64,000 bases of DNA from CAYOZN01 sp964408455. Its GTDB lineage: Bacteria; Planctomycetota; Phycisphaerae; UBA1845; UTPLA1. Numbering within the stretch: position 1 is the first letter of the stretch; the number at the start of each line of letters is the position of its first letter. Below are positions 25,901-33,002 of the stretch, piece after piece. The position numbers were made by a program, and so were the translations under genes. Under the pieces are notes generated by a model. It did no database searches. It saw nothing but the letters and a program-made list of their open reading frames with translations, and had not been told where the DNA came from. Location of the stretch: the NCBI GenBank assembly GCA_964408455.1, contig CAYOZN010000011.1, positions 96,607-160,606 of the forward strand. The letters are read 5' to 3'.

Positions 25901-26800
25901 GCTGGGAAGACCAAAGCCACTGCCAACGGTGATGCGGAGCAGGTCGAAGTCGGGATCGCCGGGCGGGAGCTGCCCGTTCAGTTGAACCATTTCGCAGGGA
26001 AACGACTGAATGGGTTCGCCGGGCGTGCGCGGTCCAAGGTGGGCCTGACCATTATTGATGATGATATTGGTTAGACGATTGTAGCCGGCAAGCGCGCCCG
26101 TGCCCTGCAAGGGCATCAGGAGCACGCTGCTAAAGGATGATATCGTCCCACCCAGCGAGCCGCCGGGCACCTCCGGCTGGCTATTGATGTTGCCGAGCGT
26201 TGCGTCGATCTGGATGGAAGAACCGGGGGGAAGGCCGTCGACAATCTGAAGGTCATCGTCTGGCGTTGAAAAGTCGCAAGGCGGAAGCAGGTGCGCCGTT
26301 CCGATGCCGGTGTCCGGCACATCGCAAGGAGGACCGATGGCGCCGGCCTTGACGTGACACGCGGATGAGGGCCGGCAATCACAGGCGATGATAATCGTCT
26401 GGCCGGTGGCGGGGTTGAACCGCATGCAGCGCGGCGTGCAGACGTTGGGTGCGGGACAAGGCCCCTGCGAACAGGCCGAGCCGTCCGGCAACGGCTGGCA
26501 GATCTGCGGCGGCGCGCATTCCACCATGTTGCACAGGACGCCCGCAGCCTGGGGCGAGCCGCCGAGCGACTGGCAGAATGGCGCGGGATAATTCTGGCAA
26601 GTGCCATCCGGCAGGCAGCATGCCACGCACGGCAGCGTTGAGTGCCGGCAGGTGCCGTCAAATGGATCGCAGAAATCGCAGGTATCCGGGTTCCCGTCAT
26701 CGCAATTGGCTGGCGTGCACTGACCCCAGGCCGTAGGCGACGACGGGGAACATAGACACATGCAGAAAACGACCGCGGCATACGCAAGCAACCTGTTCAT
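19961..26800 (-). CDS. Giant cysteine-rich secreted protein with CCLPDGTC repeats, dockerin-like motif and two tandem Gal-binding-like modules
   Basis: 2279 residues from the ATG at 26800, preceded by a GGGAGGAG ribosome-binding site, with a clear signal peptide ('NRLLAYAAVVFCMCLCSPSSPTAWGQ' cut after AWGQ). The mature protein has: cysteine-rich 'CCLPDGTCV' modules of about 35-40 residues scattered throughout; two copies of a ~190-residue module with 'SIQIDATLGN...SPGHTTLTQ...SVDSFFDITYRIDF'; three near-identical 168-residue units in the middle; a dockerin-like pair 'DINGDGTLDGLDLPGF' / 'DADGDGIVNQLDIPIF' near residue 1420-1470; and two tandem ~160-residue modules with 'AWLTIPGTRWIS' and 'ASVFLNGNFVG'. 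It is surely exported and disulfide-rich. The function is unknown; such proteins are typical of Planctomycetota. Confidence 0.88.
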   Translation of the reverse strand: MNRLLAYAAVVFCMCLCSPSSPTAWGQCTPANCDDGNPDTCDFCDPFDGTCRHSTLPCVACCLPDGTCQNYPAPFCQSLGGSPQAAGVLCNMVECAPPQICQPLPDGSACSQGPCPAPNVCTPRCMRFNPATGQTIIIACDCRPSSACHVKAGAIGPPCDVPDTGIGTAHLLPPCDFSTPDDDLQIVDGLPPGSSIQIDATLGNINSQPEVPGGSLGGTISSFSSVLLMPLQGTGALAGYNRLTNIIINNGQAHLGPRTPGEPIQSFPCEMVQLNGQLPPGDPDFDLLRITVGSGFGLPSPGHTTLTQLPGGNWSVDSFFDITYRIDFIGAAGGVLGGMSGSTTGTARIKLGKGVPTCAGVCPTGFACNTIASMNADGTLDVCCDCIPSQTNGACCLESGQCVVILQEECKKAGGVFLGNGTNCGTLQACCLPTGGCVDAYDICCTNLFGGVPQGAGTSCQNNPCGPTEEACCLPDGTCVMVPNAGFCLEQNGVPQGPGSNCVGITCPAQDCIPDASGTHCSNFQCPNDGEECLPACVIIDPATGQSTVVNCDCRLPQECHVETGGFGPPCIRPDNGSGSADLPPVGCTYTTPNGDMNIVDGLPPASSIQIDASKGNFLCVPASGVCSFPPGVDCREPGGSLGGEKACYDASLNMPMIGTGAMAGFNRNIALPISHEIHMAPRSNGSPIQPFDTVMFRLFGQITGDPDFDLLRVVAGTDFGLPSPGHTTLTQAPGGNWAVDSFFDITYRIDFVGAPGGSLAGMSGSTTGTVRFHVGGGGSYCAGQCPPGFICQTQTIVNADGTIQLCCNCVPDGPQEGACCLQSGICVLSTPTQCQGTYLGDGTTCLGIQACCRSDGTCLDVDAACCTAFGGTPQGAGTTCETTTCEPPVCGPDPNAPRCLPVQCPIPGQACLPRCVVLDAAGNPINVADCECRDDTLCHMQWFPGADPQCVGGCPPGFQCVTTTVTNPDGTTSICCDCVPETPTGACCTTTGVCVITTAAQCVGSYLGDGTICLGVQACCRQDGTCIDVDAACCTAFGGTPQGAGTICEDVICQPPVCGPDPTGTSCLPVQCPIPGQACLPRCVLLDAAGIPIGVTDCECRDDISCFMHWVPGTPPQCIGDCPPGFFCVTTTVTNPDGTISQCCDCVPETPTGACCTQDGICIITTATQCPGTYLGDGTICLGVQACCRPNGTCIDADAACCTFFGGTPQGPGTNCGNVECIPPQCGPDPNAPRCLPVQCPIDGDECLPRCVIVENGQVVDVLGCDCQSPNECHIEWVAGAPPQCVGGCPPGFVCEQQVTTTPIGAQICCVCVPETPDDCEPAAGGQACLPTACELPDEVCAPRCIRFNPATGQSIIVDCDCRGEGECQAVFDAAVGPACAGNCPPGTVCVENRVVLADGSIEVCCDCAAPPCECPGDINGDGTLDGLDLPGFVRCLLGTAIPGDNCGCADADGDGIVNQLDIPIFIDLVLSKAPCDPCSCPSEDLFIDLSTGVDDNGNVIPIGSPDDTWTVVSEPPPVGVLPRAANVINPNPAWLTIPGTRWISANQTGPNGTYVYEFCFCLDQRFMNAVLDLQLRADDRASVFLNGNFVGATPPIYAFNTPLPTPIFTNNQSFFRSGENCVRIVVENTHGVVTGFNMAGSVSAAKGKCCCPPADIDRDIDTGVDAAGNLIPIGNDDDDWEVIVDAAGGTTPRPATVINAHPAWLTIPGTQWISAAATGPNGLYVYRFCFCLDGRFKNPVLTLASRADDAGQIFLNGVLIGPTGGFNAPQPLVHTVTNASLFVCGENCIEVHVQNLGGVVTGFNMAANIRAEDGLCCDDQNPTCEPRPNGQGCRPVRCPLSGQECLPRCVIVDIDGTVSGVADCDCRSPNECHITFEPGAGINCVGQCPPGFVCTTTSLVQPDGRVIVCCDCEPEDPPTGACCLPTGPCINSTAQDCELQGGVYLGDGVVCDAALVYCCLPDGHCIPTNILCCEARGGMPTPNNVPCAGDANGDGVDDACLPPPDECLPAPTGFGCLPSQCPNSAEVCLPRCVRQVPGTTIFEVVDCDCRSPLDCHVELSPQPVQPICVGDCPPGTHCERKQSVDPLGNLIICCDCVPDEPGGVCCLLDGPCITTSAADCQAQGGVFLGAGACDDAVVFCCLPDGTCVTTNVVCCQARGGSPTPNGAPCAGDLDGDGHDDACQDPGPGCLPNTAGTDCMPTICPVQGEECRPTKAIRTPDGLITVVECSCASPNTCHLELGGGAFECVGQSCAAGQNCNPVIVDLGGGSFEIRCECQ
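22850..24360 (-). repeat. Three tandem ~504-bp (168-codon) repeats inside the cysteine-rich gene
   Basis: The marker sequence for 'CLPVQCPI' occurs at 23076, 23580 and 24084 on the plus strand, exactly 504 bp apart. The flanking modules ('CCDCVPETPTGACC', 'YLGDGTICLGVQACCR' and 'AFGGTPQGAGT') repeat with the same period. Boundaries given are approximate. The copies differ at many third positions, so the duplication is not very recent. Confidence 0.8.
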
Positions 26801-27454
26801 GGAAACTCCTCCCTGCTCCGTTCGACTCATCTAAAGACTTGAGGGCATAAAGAAGGCGCAAGTGTCGCACAATAGTGATCACGGAAGCAAGACTTTTACA
26901 TCCTGTGATTGCGACACGCCGATGAGAGGTCGACGTACGCGGCAGAAAAACGGCTGTTGGAAAAAATTCGTTGGCTCAGAAGGGCGGCCAGACGCAGGGC
27001 GAAAACACCGTAAAGTGTTTACGCGTCATAGGCTTGCGCAAAGGAGCGAGAAAGTACGGAGCCCGGCTCGCGGCAAGCTCAGCGTTTGAATGGCACCAGC
27101 CATGCACGGCCAGCACGTGCGATGCGGTCGCATCCTTGTCGCGACCGATCTGGTCGCCCGTGATGAAACCGAGCTGGTACGCGGCTCTCAGGGCACTACC
27201 GCAATTGGCTCGAGGCTGGTCGGGGCGTATCCAGGCAGGGTTCCAGTGGCATGGGCAAGATCGATCTGGTGCCTTTCAACTGATGTCCAGTTCAAACTGA
27301 CCCATCCAGACCAGAGAAGTGCGAAAAATCGGATGCCGCAGTGGATGCTGCAAGCCGCGGAAACGGTCGAAACGGGCCTGCCACGGGCGTCGCCGAAAAG
27401 TCACAAAATTGCGCAAGTGTCGAAAAAACGCTGGAGATGCCGAACTTGTGGCAC
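26801..27454. other. Intergenic region, no gene recognised
   Basis: About 650 bp upstream of the cysteine-rich protein gene and downstream of tRNA-Lys. The part next to 26800 must hold the promoter of the large gene. Several short frames exist on both strands, but none has a start, composition or motif that supports a gene. The stretch 27090-27310 may be decayed coding sequence, but no family could be named. Confidence 0.4.
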
Positions 27455-27527
27455 TGGGAGCGCTGGGACTCGAACCCAGGACCCACGGCTTAAAAGGCCG
27501 CTGCTCTACCGACTGAGCTACGCTCCC
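27455..27527 (-). tRNA. tRNA-Lys (anticodon TTT)
   Basis: The minus strand folds as a standard 73-nt tRNA. The acceptor stem is GGGAGCG / CGCTCCC with discriminator A. The D arm is GCTC..GAGC, the anticodon loop CTTTTAA gives anticodon TTT, and the T arm is CTGGG-TTCGAGT-CCCAG. CCA is not encoded. It lies just downstream of the ygfZ 3' end. Confidence 0.97.
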
Positions 27528-27561
27528 GGAGCTGGCGCCGCCGCGCCAAGGGCGAAACAAT

Positions 27562-28794
27562 CTAGCCGGCGCTCCCCATTTTGGCAAGCGGCAGCGCGAC
27601 GACCACGCCCGCGCGCACGATCTCGCCGGCTGAAGCACCCGGTGCCGGTTCTGCCGCCAGGCTCGTGTCCGCCTCCGCAATTCGCGCGTCTGGCTCCACC
27701 GCCGATCGCGCTTCCGGCGCCGCAGAATATTTGAGCGGCACCGCCAAACGTGCGTCCGGCTCCGATGCGACACGCGCGACCGGCTTGGCGAACAGGCGCG
27801 TGCCCGGCCTCGCGGAGGCTGATTTCACATATGCCAGCGAAAGCGGCGCGCCGAGTGCAAAGCTGAAACAGCCGCTGCGCGTCGTTCCGATGGGGCGATC
27901 CGCCTGCAACCCCGCGGATGGTTCCGCGTCGTGCGTCGCCGGCACGGCCTGTTCAAACAGCGGCGTCCCCGGCGCGACGGGCTGGTCGCCTTCGAACTGC
28001 ACGCCAACAAGCCTTCGCGCAAGAACGCCGCGCGCCCGCATGCGTTCGATCACCTCCTGGCCGAGGTAGCATCCCTTCTGATAGCTGATGCCGCGCTCCA
28101 CCTGTCCGGTCTCCGGTGGAATGATCTCCTCGTCGATGTCCTCAAGCGAGGCCGGCATGCCGTTCTCAATTCGGATCACGTCGAGGGCGGTGGGGTCCAA
28201 CTCCACCAAGCCGGCCTCCACTGCGCGCTTGCGGAGAAGTGAAGCCGTCGGCTCCATTGCGCCGCACCAGATAATCTCAACCGCGGGCAATCCGCCCAGA
28301 TCGCGGCGAACCGCGCGCGCCTGCCGGCCTTCCAGGTCGAGGCTGGTATGCTGCAACCATGCCATCGCGGCCATGTGACTTGCGCCGGCCGTTCGTGCCA
28401 GAACATCGGCACTCGGCCCGATGATCAGCACGCGGAACGAATTTCCGGACAGGTCAGTCAGCGCCACGTCCTCGGTGATGTGATAGCGATCCAGATGCGT
28501 CAGCGCCTTGCCGATCCATCGGCGATCGATATCGAGCCAGAGTCGATCCTCCAGCACCAGCACGTTCAGGTCAAAGAGCGTTCGTCCCTTGACGTTCGTG
28601 GCGAAGGCGTAGTTGCCTTCTCCCGGCGAGAGGGTCTTCACGGCGTTGGTCACGAGATTGTGCAGCCAGGCCGCGCGATCCCCGCCGGTGACCTCGATGA
28701 GGCCGCGGTCGGCTGGGAACAGAAAACCGCCCGCCGTCAGGCAATCACGATACTGCGTTTGGAAATTATCGCGAGAATTCATCGTCGTGTTCAT
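27562..28794 (-). CDS. ygfZ: YgfZ/GcvT-family folate-binding protein
   Basis: 410 residues from the ATG at 28794 (28782 is also possible). It carries the family signature 'KGCYLGQEVIERM' near residue 235 and GcvT-like 'LIEVTGGDRAAWLHNLVTN' near the start. YgfZ proteins bind tetrahydrofolate and help maintain or repair Fe-S enzymes, which would serve radical SAM enzymes such as HemW in this window. The last ~60 residues form a low-complexity Ala/Pro/Glu tail with degenerate 'EPDAR' repeats that normal YgfZ (about 330 residues) lacks. It is followed by tRNA-Lys. Confidence 0.88.
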   Translation of the reverse strand: MNTTMNSRDNFQTQYRDCLTAGGFLFPADRGLIEVTGGDRAAWLHNLVTNAVKTLSPGEGNYAFATNVKGRTLFDLNVLVLEDRLWLDIDRRWIGKALTHLDRYHITEDVALTDLSGNSFRVLIIGPSADVLARTAGASHMAAMAWLQHTSLDLEGRQARAVRRDLGGLPAVEIIWCGAMEPTASLLRKRAVEAGLVELDPTALDVIRIENGMPASLEDIDEEIIPPETGQVERGISYQKGCYLGQEVIERMRARGVLARRLVGVQFEGDQPVAPGTPLFEQAVPATHDAEPSAGLQADRPIGTTRSGCFSFALGAPLSLAYVKSASARPGTRLFAKPVARVASEPDARLAVPLKYSAAPEARSAVEPDARIAEADTSLAAEPAPGASAGEIVRAGVVVALPLAKMGSAG

Positions 28795-28843
28795 CGTCGT
28801 CCGCCGCGATAGGACCCACGCCACATGCGGAACTGTCGCCGGT

Positions 28844-29929
28844 TCAATCGTCCATTCTCAACAAGACTGCTCGCGAATACTCGCGGTCGCCGGCGAAGTC
28901 AACCGGCAGATCGGGAAGCGGCTCCCGCCGAAACCGGCGAATTGTGGACGCATGGCGGATCGCATCATCAATCCGGGTCGCGCTGAGCCCGCGATGGTTC
29001 GTCGCAAACAGCAGCCTGCCGCCGGGGTTCAGCAGGCGCGCCGCGCCCGCCAGCAGTTCCGCCAGATCTGCTTCCAGCAGAAATACGCCGCGCGGCTTCT
29101 TGATCCGGGCGAACGTGGGCGGGTCCAGGATGATCAGATCATAGTGCCGATTCTGGCGCTGTGCCCGTCGATAATACTGCCGGACATCATCGCAGATAAA
29201 GCGATGCCGGTCGATCGGCACTGCATTCGCCGCGAAGTTGCGCCGACCCCAGTCCAGGTACCGCGGCGACAGGTCGACGCTCGTCACTTCGCCCGGGCCG
29301 CCCACGGCGGCCGCGATCGAGAAGGCACACGTGTAACAGAATGCATTCAACACGCGAAATGCCGCGCCGGCCGCAGCGGCCAGTTCGCTGACGAGGCGGC
29401 GATGGTCGCGATGCTCGAGGAACAGCCCGACCGAGTAGCCATCGTACGGCCGGATGCAGTAGCGCCGACCGTCCTCGGTAATCGTGAATTCATCCGGAGC
29501 AGGCTGACCCAGCCAGGGGTCGGGGCTGCGGTGCTCCGCCTCCTGTTCATCCGAGAGTCTCGCTCGATCGCGGACAAAGTGCTTTACATAGACGCTTTGC
29601 GCGCCGGTCCGTTCGCACAGCCGCTCAACGTTGCCGCGTAGTGACTCGCGCGGTGCTGCGAAGCGTTCCTCGTGAAGCTGCACGAACAGCACGGGACCGA
29701 ATTGCTCGATGACCAGACCGTCGAGGCCGTCGGCGGCGCCATGAAACAGCCGATATGCGCCGGTCCTCCCACTCTCGATGAGCGGCCGCCGTCGCTCGTA
29801 TGCCTTCAGCAACAGCGATGACAGTTCGGACGGTACTTCGCTTATCCGTTGAGGCGATGAATGCCGCCGGGGCGCCGAATGACGCGCCGCCCGCCTACCT
29901 GTCGATGCTGATCGTCGTCGGCCGTTCAT
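28844..29929 (-). CDS. RlmI/RlmK-like SAM-dependent rRNA methyltransferase
   Basis: 361 residues. The N-terminus has a basic tail and an RlmI-type domain ('YRLFHGAADGLDGLVIEQFG'). The Rossmann methyltransferase part has motif I 'NAFCYTCAFSIAAAVGG', the acidic 'VTSVDLSPRYLDWGRRNF' and the catalytic 'DLIILDPPTFAR'. COG1092 members methylate C5 of cytosine (RlmI) or N7 of guanine in 23S rRNA; which site is not clear here. The ATG directly follows the TGA of the upstream GTPase gene (TGAATG), so translation is likely coupled. Confidence 0.87.
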   Translation of the reverse strand: MNGRRRSASTGRRAARHSAPRRHSSPQRISEVPSELSSLLLKAYERRRPLIESGRTGAYRLFHGAADGLDGLVIEQFGPVLFVQLHEERFAAPRESLRGNVERLCERTGAQSVYVKHFVRDRARLSDEQEAEHRSPDPWLGQPAPDEFTITEDGRRYCIRPYDGYSVGLFLEHRDHRRLVSELAAAAGAAFRVLNAFCYTCAFSIAAAVGGPGEVTSVDLSPRYLDWGRRNFAANAVPIDRHRFICDDVRQYYRRAQRQNRHYDLIILDPPTFARIKKPRGVFLLEADLAELLAGAARLLNPGGRLLFATNHRGLSATRIDDAIRHASTIRRFRREPLPDLPVDFAGDREYSRAVLLRMDD

Positions 29930-31006
29930 TCAGGTGTGTTCCGGAAAGACATGCTGCGGCCGGAAGCCCGTCGGCAGGCGTTCATCCAGTTGATCGAGCC
30001 CGAGCAGCGCGGCGATGCGGCCTTCCAGCTCGGCAACACCTTCGCCGCTCAGGGCGGAGATCCGGCAGTCGGCCGGCACATGGCGCGCTCGTTCAACGTC
30101 GCATTTATTCAGCACCGTCAACATGGGCATCTGCCGCGGCACCGCATCGTGCGCGCTCCTCCGGGCGGCCTGCAACTCCTGGGCCGCCGCGGTGGCATCG
30201 AGCAGACAGATCACCACGTCGGCCAGCTGGGCGCGCTCCCGGCTCCTTCGGATGGCCTCGGCCTCGATCTCGCAGCCCGCATGGCGAAGGCCCGCCGTAT
30301 CGACCAATTGCGCCGGCCAGCCCTGAATCAGCGCCGTCTCCGCCACCCAGTCGCGCGTGGTGCCCGCCAGTGCCGAAGTGATGACCCTCGGCCGGCCGAT
30401 CAGACGGTTGGCCAGCGTGCTCTTGCCGGCGTTGGGCGGGCCGACCAGCACAATGTGAAGCCCCCTCATCAGGGGCTGCGCCGCGGCGGTACGCGCCAGG
30501 TAGGCCGCGCGCGTGGCAGGATCGTGAGACGTCCAGGCGGAGAGGAATGGCGGCAGCAGTTCACGTTGATGGACCAGCCAGCGGGCCAGCTTGCGCGAAG
30601 CGCAATGCGCCAGGGCCTCATCCACGTCTGCCTCGACGGCGTTCGCGCCGCCGAAGCGGCGGTGCCATTCCCATGGCGTCACGACGCGGGCGCCCAGCCG
30701 CTCGAGCAGCATCAGCGTCCGTTGCGCGACGCGCACGCCGCCGTGGACACACAGCTCGGCGATGGGCAATCCGGCGGCACTACAGGCGCACGTCACCACC
30801 ACGTCGTCGAGCACCGTGCCATTATCCACCAGCCGGCCGACCGACGGGCGATCCAGAGGCGGCAGCAGCAATTGGGGGCCGCTGCGCGCGATCACCGCAC
30901 GCTCCAGCATGGGCGCGATCTGCCGCCCCGCCATGCCGATGACGGCAATGGCGCCGGGCGCTCGCGCGGTGAGCAGCGCTGCCCAGACCTCGGGCTCGGC
31001 GGTCAT
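29930..31006 (-). CDS. MnmE/TrmE-like GTPase lacking the C-terminal catalytic cysteine
   Basis: 358 residues. A short TrmE-like N-terminal region ('AALLTARAPGAIAVIGMAG') precedes a helical domain and a complete G domain: G1 'VGPPNAGKST', the 'AGTTRD' switch, G3 'VDTAGLRH', G4 'NKCD' and G5 'ISALSG'. MnmE is normally about 450 residues and ends in a C-x-G-K motif that attacks the wobble uridine; this protein ends 'RPQHVFPEHT' with no such cysteine. It may be a regulator or a divergent paralogue rather than the tRNA-modifying enzyme. It overlaps coaX by 4 bp and abuts the methyltransferase gene. Confidence 0.82.
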   Translation of the reverse strand: MTAEPEVWAALLTARAPGAIAVIGMAGRQIAPMLERAVIARSGPQLLLPPLDRPSVGRLVDNGTVLDDVVVTCACSAAGLPIAELCVHGGVRVAQRTLMLLERLGARVVTPWEWHRRFGGANAVEADVDEALAHCASRKLARWLVHQRELLPPFLSAWTSHDPATRAAYLARTAAAQPLMRGLHIVLVGPPNAGKSTLANRLIGRPRVITSALAGTTRDWVAETALIQGWPAQLVDTAGLRHAGCEIEAEAIRRSRERAQLADVVICLLDATAAAQELQAARRSAHDAVPRQMPMLTVLNKCDVERARHVPADCRISALSGEGVAELEGRIAALLGLDQLDERLPTGFRPQHVFPEHT

Positions 31007-31812
31007 TTTTCGGGTCCCGGCTCAAATGGCATGTAGTGTCGGCGATGTGCGAGGGCGACGCCGCGAAGGCACAGATCGGGCACCACGCGATCGATGATGT
31101 CGGTATGCTGCGCGATGAGCTCGGCGTTGCCGCCGGTGGCGATCAGGTCGGGCCACGTTGTGAGTTCGGTCGCGTATCGCTCGACGATCTCGCGGAGCGA
31201 TCCGACCACGCCGAAGACGATGCCGTGCAGGATGGCTTCTTCGGTCGTTTCACCGTACACGCCTGTCGGAGCGCGGATGCCGACTTCCGGGAGTTGGGCG
31301 GTGCCTTCGTGCAATGAGCGCGCCTGGAGGGCCAGCCCGGGCAGGATCGCCCCGCCGAGGAAGACGCCCTCGTCATTCACGCAGTCAATGGTGATGGCGG
31401 TGCCAAAACTGGCGACTGCGCAGGCATGCTTCATCACTTCGTAGGCCGCCGCCGCGGAACAGATTCGGTCGACCCCGACGCTCTGCGGGGCCTCAACGGC
31501 CATCGACATGGGCCGGTGCAGTTCCTCGCCCACAACCATCATGGGCGAATCGATCTGCTCGGCAATGCGGGATCGAACGCGGGCCAGTATCTCTGGAACG
31601 ACGGAACAGGCCACCATCGCCCGCTGGCGATCCGTCGGCAGGGCATTCCAGGCCTCGCCGGCCGCCGCGGCCACGGCATCCACATCCTCGAGGCCGAAGC
31701 GGGAATTGGTGTAGATCTCGCCGGCCACCGAGGTCGCGAGGCTGACGTGACTGTTGCCAATCTCCAGGATCAGGAGTCCGGCATGCGCCCGCGCATCAGT
31801 CAAAACATCCAC
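31003..31812 (-). CDS. coaX: Type III pantothenate kinase
   Basis: 269 residues from a GTG at 31812, placed 8 bases after AAGGA; another GTG lies at 31818. Family motifs are the N-terminal phosphate loop 'LILEIGNSHVSLA', 'PQSVGVDRICSAAAAYEV' and 'ASFGTAITIDCVNDEGVFLG'. 'GGAILPGL' follows. CoaX phosphorylates pantothenate, the first step of CoA synthesis. The usual aspartate in D-x-G-N is glutamate here. The 3' end overlaps the GTPase gene as ATGA, so these form one operon. Confidence 0.88.
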   Translation of the reverse strand: MDVLTDARAHAGLLILEIGNSHVSLATSVAGEIYTNSRFGLEDVDAVAAAAGEAWNALPTDRQRAMVACSVVPEILARVRSRIAEQIDSPMMVVGEELHRPMSMAVEAPQSVGVDRICSAAAAYEVMKHACAVASFGTAITIDCVNDEGVFLGGAILPGLALQARSLHEGTAQLPEVGIRAPTGVYGETTEEAILHGIVFGVVGSLREIVERYATELTTWPDLIATGGNAELIAQHTDIIDRVVPDLCLRGVALAHRRHYMPFEPGPEK

Positions 31813-32043
31813 ACACACCGTCCTTTGCGGGCGGCCCTGCGATCGCAGTAAGCCCGGCGGCACACCCTGCGGATGCCGCGGCGTCCGTCTTTGGCATCGG
31901 GCCGCCAGATTTTGCGAGCGAATTATACGGGGGGATCGGGAATACCGCATGACGCGGCCGAGTTAAAGAAGCGGGTTGGCGGCCAGCCCGCCGCCCCGAT
32001 ACCACTCGCTCTTCCCCACTATGGGCGGTTGCGACGCCGCCCC

Positions 32044-32088
32044 CAAAAAAGCGCGCCCCGACTCTAACGCGGGGCGCTCTTTTTTTGG
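32044..32088. terminator. Bidirectional rho-independent terminator
   Basis: AAAAAAGCGCGCCCCG, an ACTCTAA loop, then CGGGGCGCT and a run of seven T residues. With A on one side and T on the other it can work on both strands. The likely user is the minus-strand HPt-like/FHA group, insulating it from coaX. Confidence 0.85.
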
Positions 32089-32250
32089 TTCATCGCGGCG
32101 ATAGGGATTGCCGGGGCTCGCCAGGATCCCCTCTTCTCCACCCGGCATCACGAATACTGACGAGCCGAAAATTTTTCCGGTTTTTTTTCTGACGGCGCCG
32201 GACATTGCATCAAGTGCTCCATGTGGGGGTCCCGGTGAGGCGCCTCACCA

Positions 32251-32290
32251 GAAAAATACCCGATGCAATCCGATGCAAACCGGAGCGCGC
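32251..32290 (+). repeat. Dispersed repeat, copy 2 (GATGCAA core)
   Basis: GAAAAATACCCGATGCAATC continues into CGATGCAAACCGGAGCGCGC. It matches the core at 3316-3355 with about eight differences. It lies in an intergenic stretch (31813-32424) that otherwise holds only the terminator. Confidence 0.55.
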
Positions 32291-32424
32291 CGGGGCGCAT
32301 CAGGGCGAAAGCGGCGGATTTCGCCCGGCGCCGCCGGGACGTCATCAACTGCTCTCACCCATTAGAAGTGCTCCCCGTTCCGCCAGAATGGCGGGGATTC
32401 GGCCGCATCAGCGGCCGTTTAGCA

Positions 32425-32784
32425 TCAGGTGGGATCGGCATCATTCAGGGAGCGCTGAATCTCATCGACAAGCTGCTTCATCGAAGAAAGGCGCTGCGTC
32501 AGCGCGGTCAGCGTCTCGGTTTGCGAGGCGGACGCCAGCTCTGCCGCGCGGCGTGCAACTTCGGCATAGCCGTGTCCCCGCCCCGCCTGGCTGAGTTGCC
32601 CGGCGAGCAGCGCCAGCCGCTGTGCCTCGCCGGCATCGAGTGCCTGCTCCATGTCGCTCAGGCGCCTCGGCAGATCGCGGACAAACTGATCCACGACATC
32701 CCACAACTCCGGGCATTCTGCAAGGATGTCCGAAAACAGCGGATCGCCGCCCGTGTTTGTTTTTCCCGAATCGGACATGGACAT
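32425..32784 (-). CDS. HPt-like helical protein lacking the phospho-acceptor histidine
   Basis: 119 residues from the ATG at 32784 (32778 also possible), with CGGAGA upstream. 'FSDILAECPELWDVVDQFV', 'LPRRLSDMEQALDAGEAQRL' and 'AELASASQTETLTALTQRLS' match the four-helix HPt layout. The expected A-H-Q-L-K-G-A-G-x-x-[FY]-G motif reads 'LAGQLSQAGRGHGYAEV', so the histidine is replaced by glycine. It may be a non-phosphorylated binding or inhibitory domain. The FHA gene lies upstream on the same strand. Confidence 0.65.
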   Translation of the reverse strand: MSMSDSGKTNTGGDPLFSDILAECPELWDVVDQFVRDLPRRLSDMEQALDAGEAQRLALLAGQLSQAGRGHGYAEVARRAAELASASQTETLTALTQRLSSMKQLVDEIQRSLNDADPT

Positions 32785-33002
32785 TCTCCGAACTGCCCGG
32801 CGACCGGTCGCGAGCGCCGGCATCGTCCACTTCATCGAAGGTCCGGAAGAGGGGCTTGAAGAATGCGGCGTCAGGAGAAGGCCGGGGCCGATAAGTCCTG
32901 GCGTGATCGTCGAAAGGCAGCGCGCAACGGAATTGGGGGCAGGGTCTATGTAACCGATGGGGACCAACTATCAGGGACAATCGGCGTCAGGTGAGTGGGC
33001 GG

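Noticed and set aside
27090..27310. Possible transposase or helicase remnant (RILVATDLVAR-like frame)
   Set aside because: The similarity is limited to a few residues, and no consistent frame or family could be established.
31963..32205. 80-residue minus-strand open frame
   Set aside because: It spans the bidirectional terminator at 32044-32088 and has no recognisable domain.
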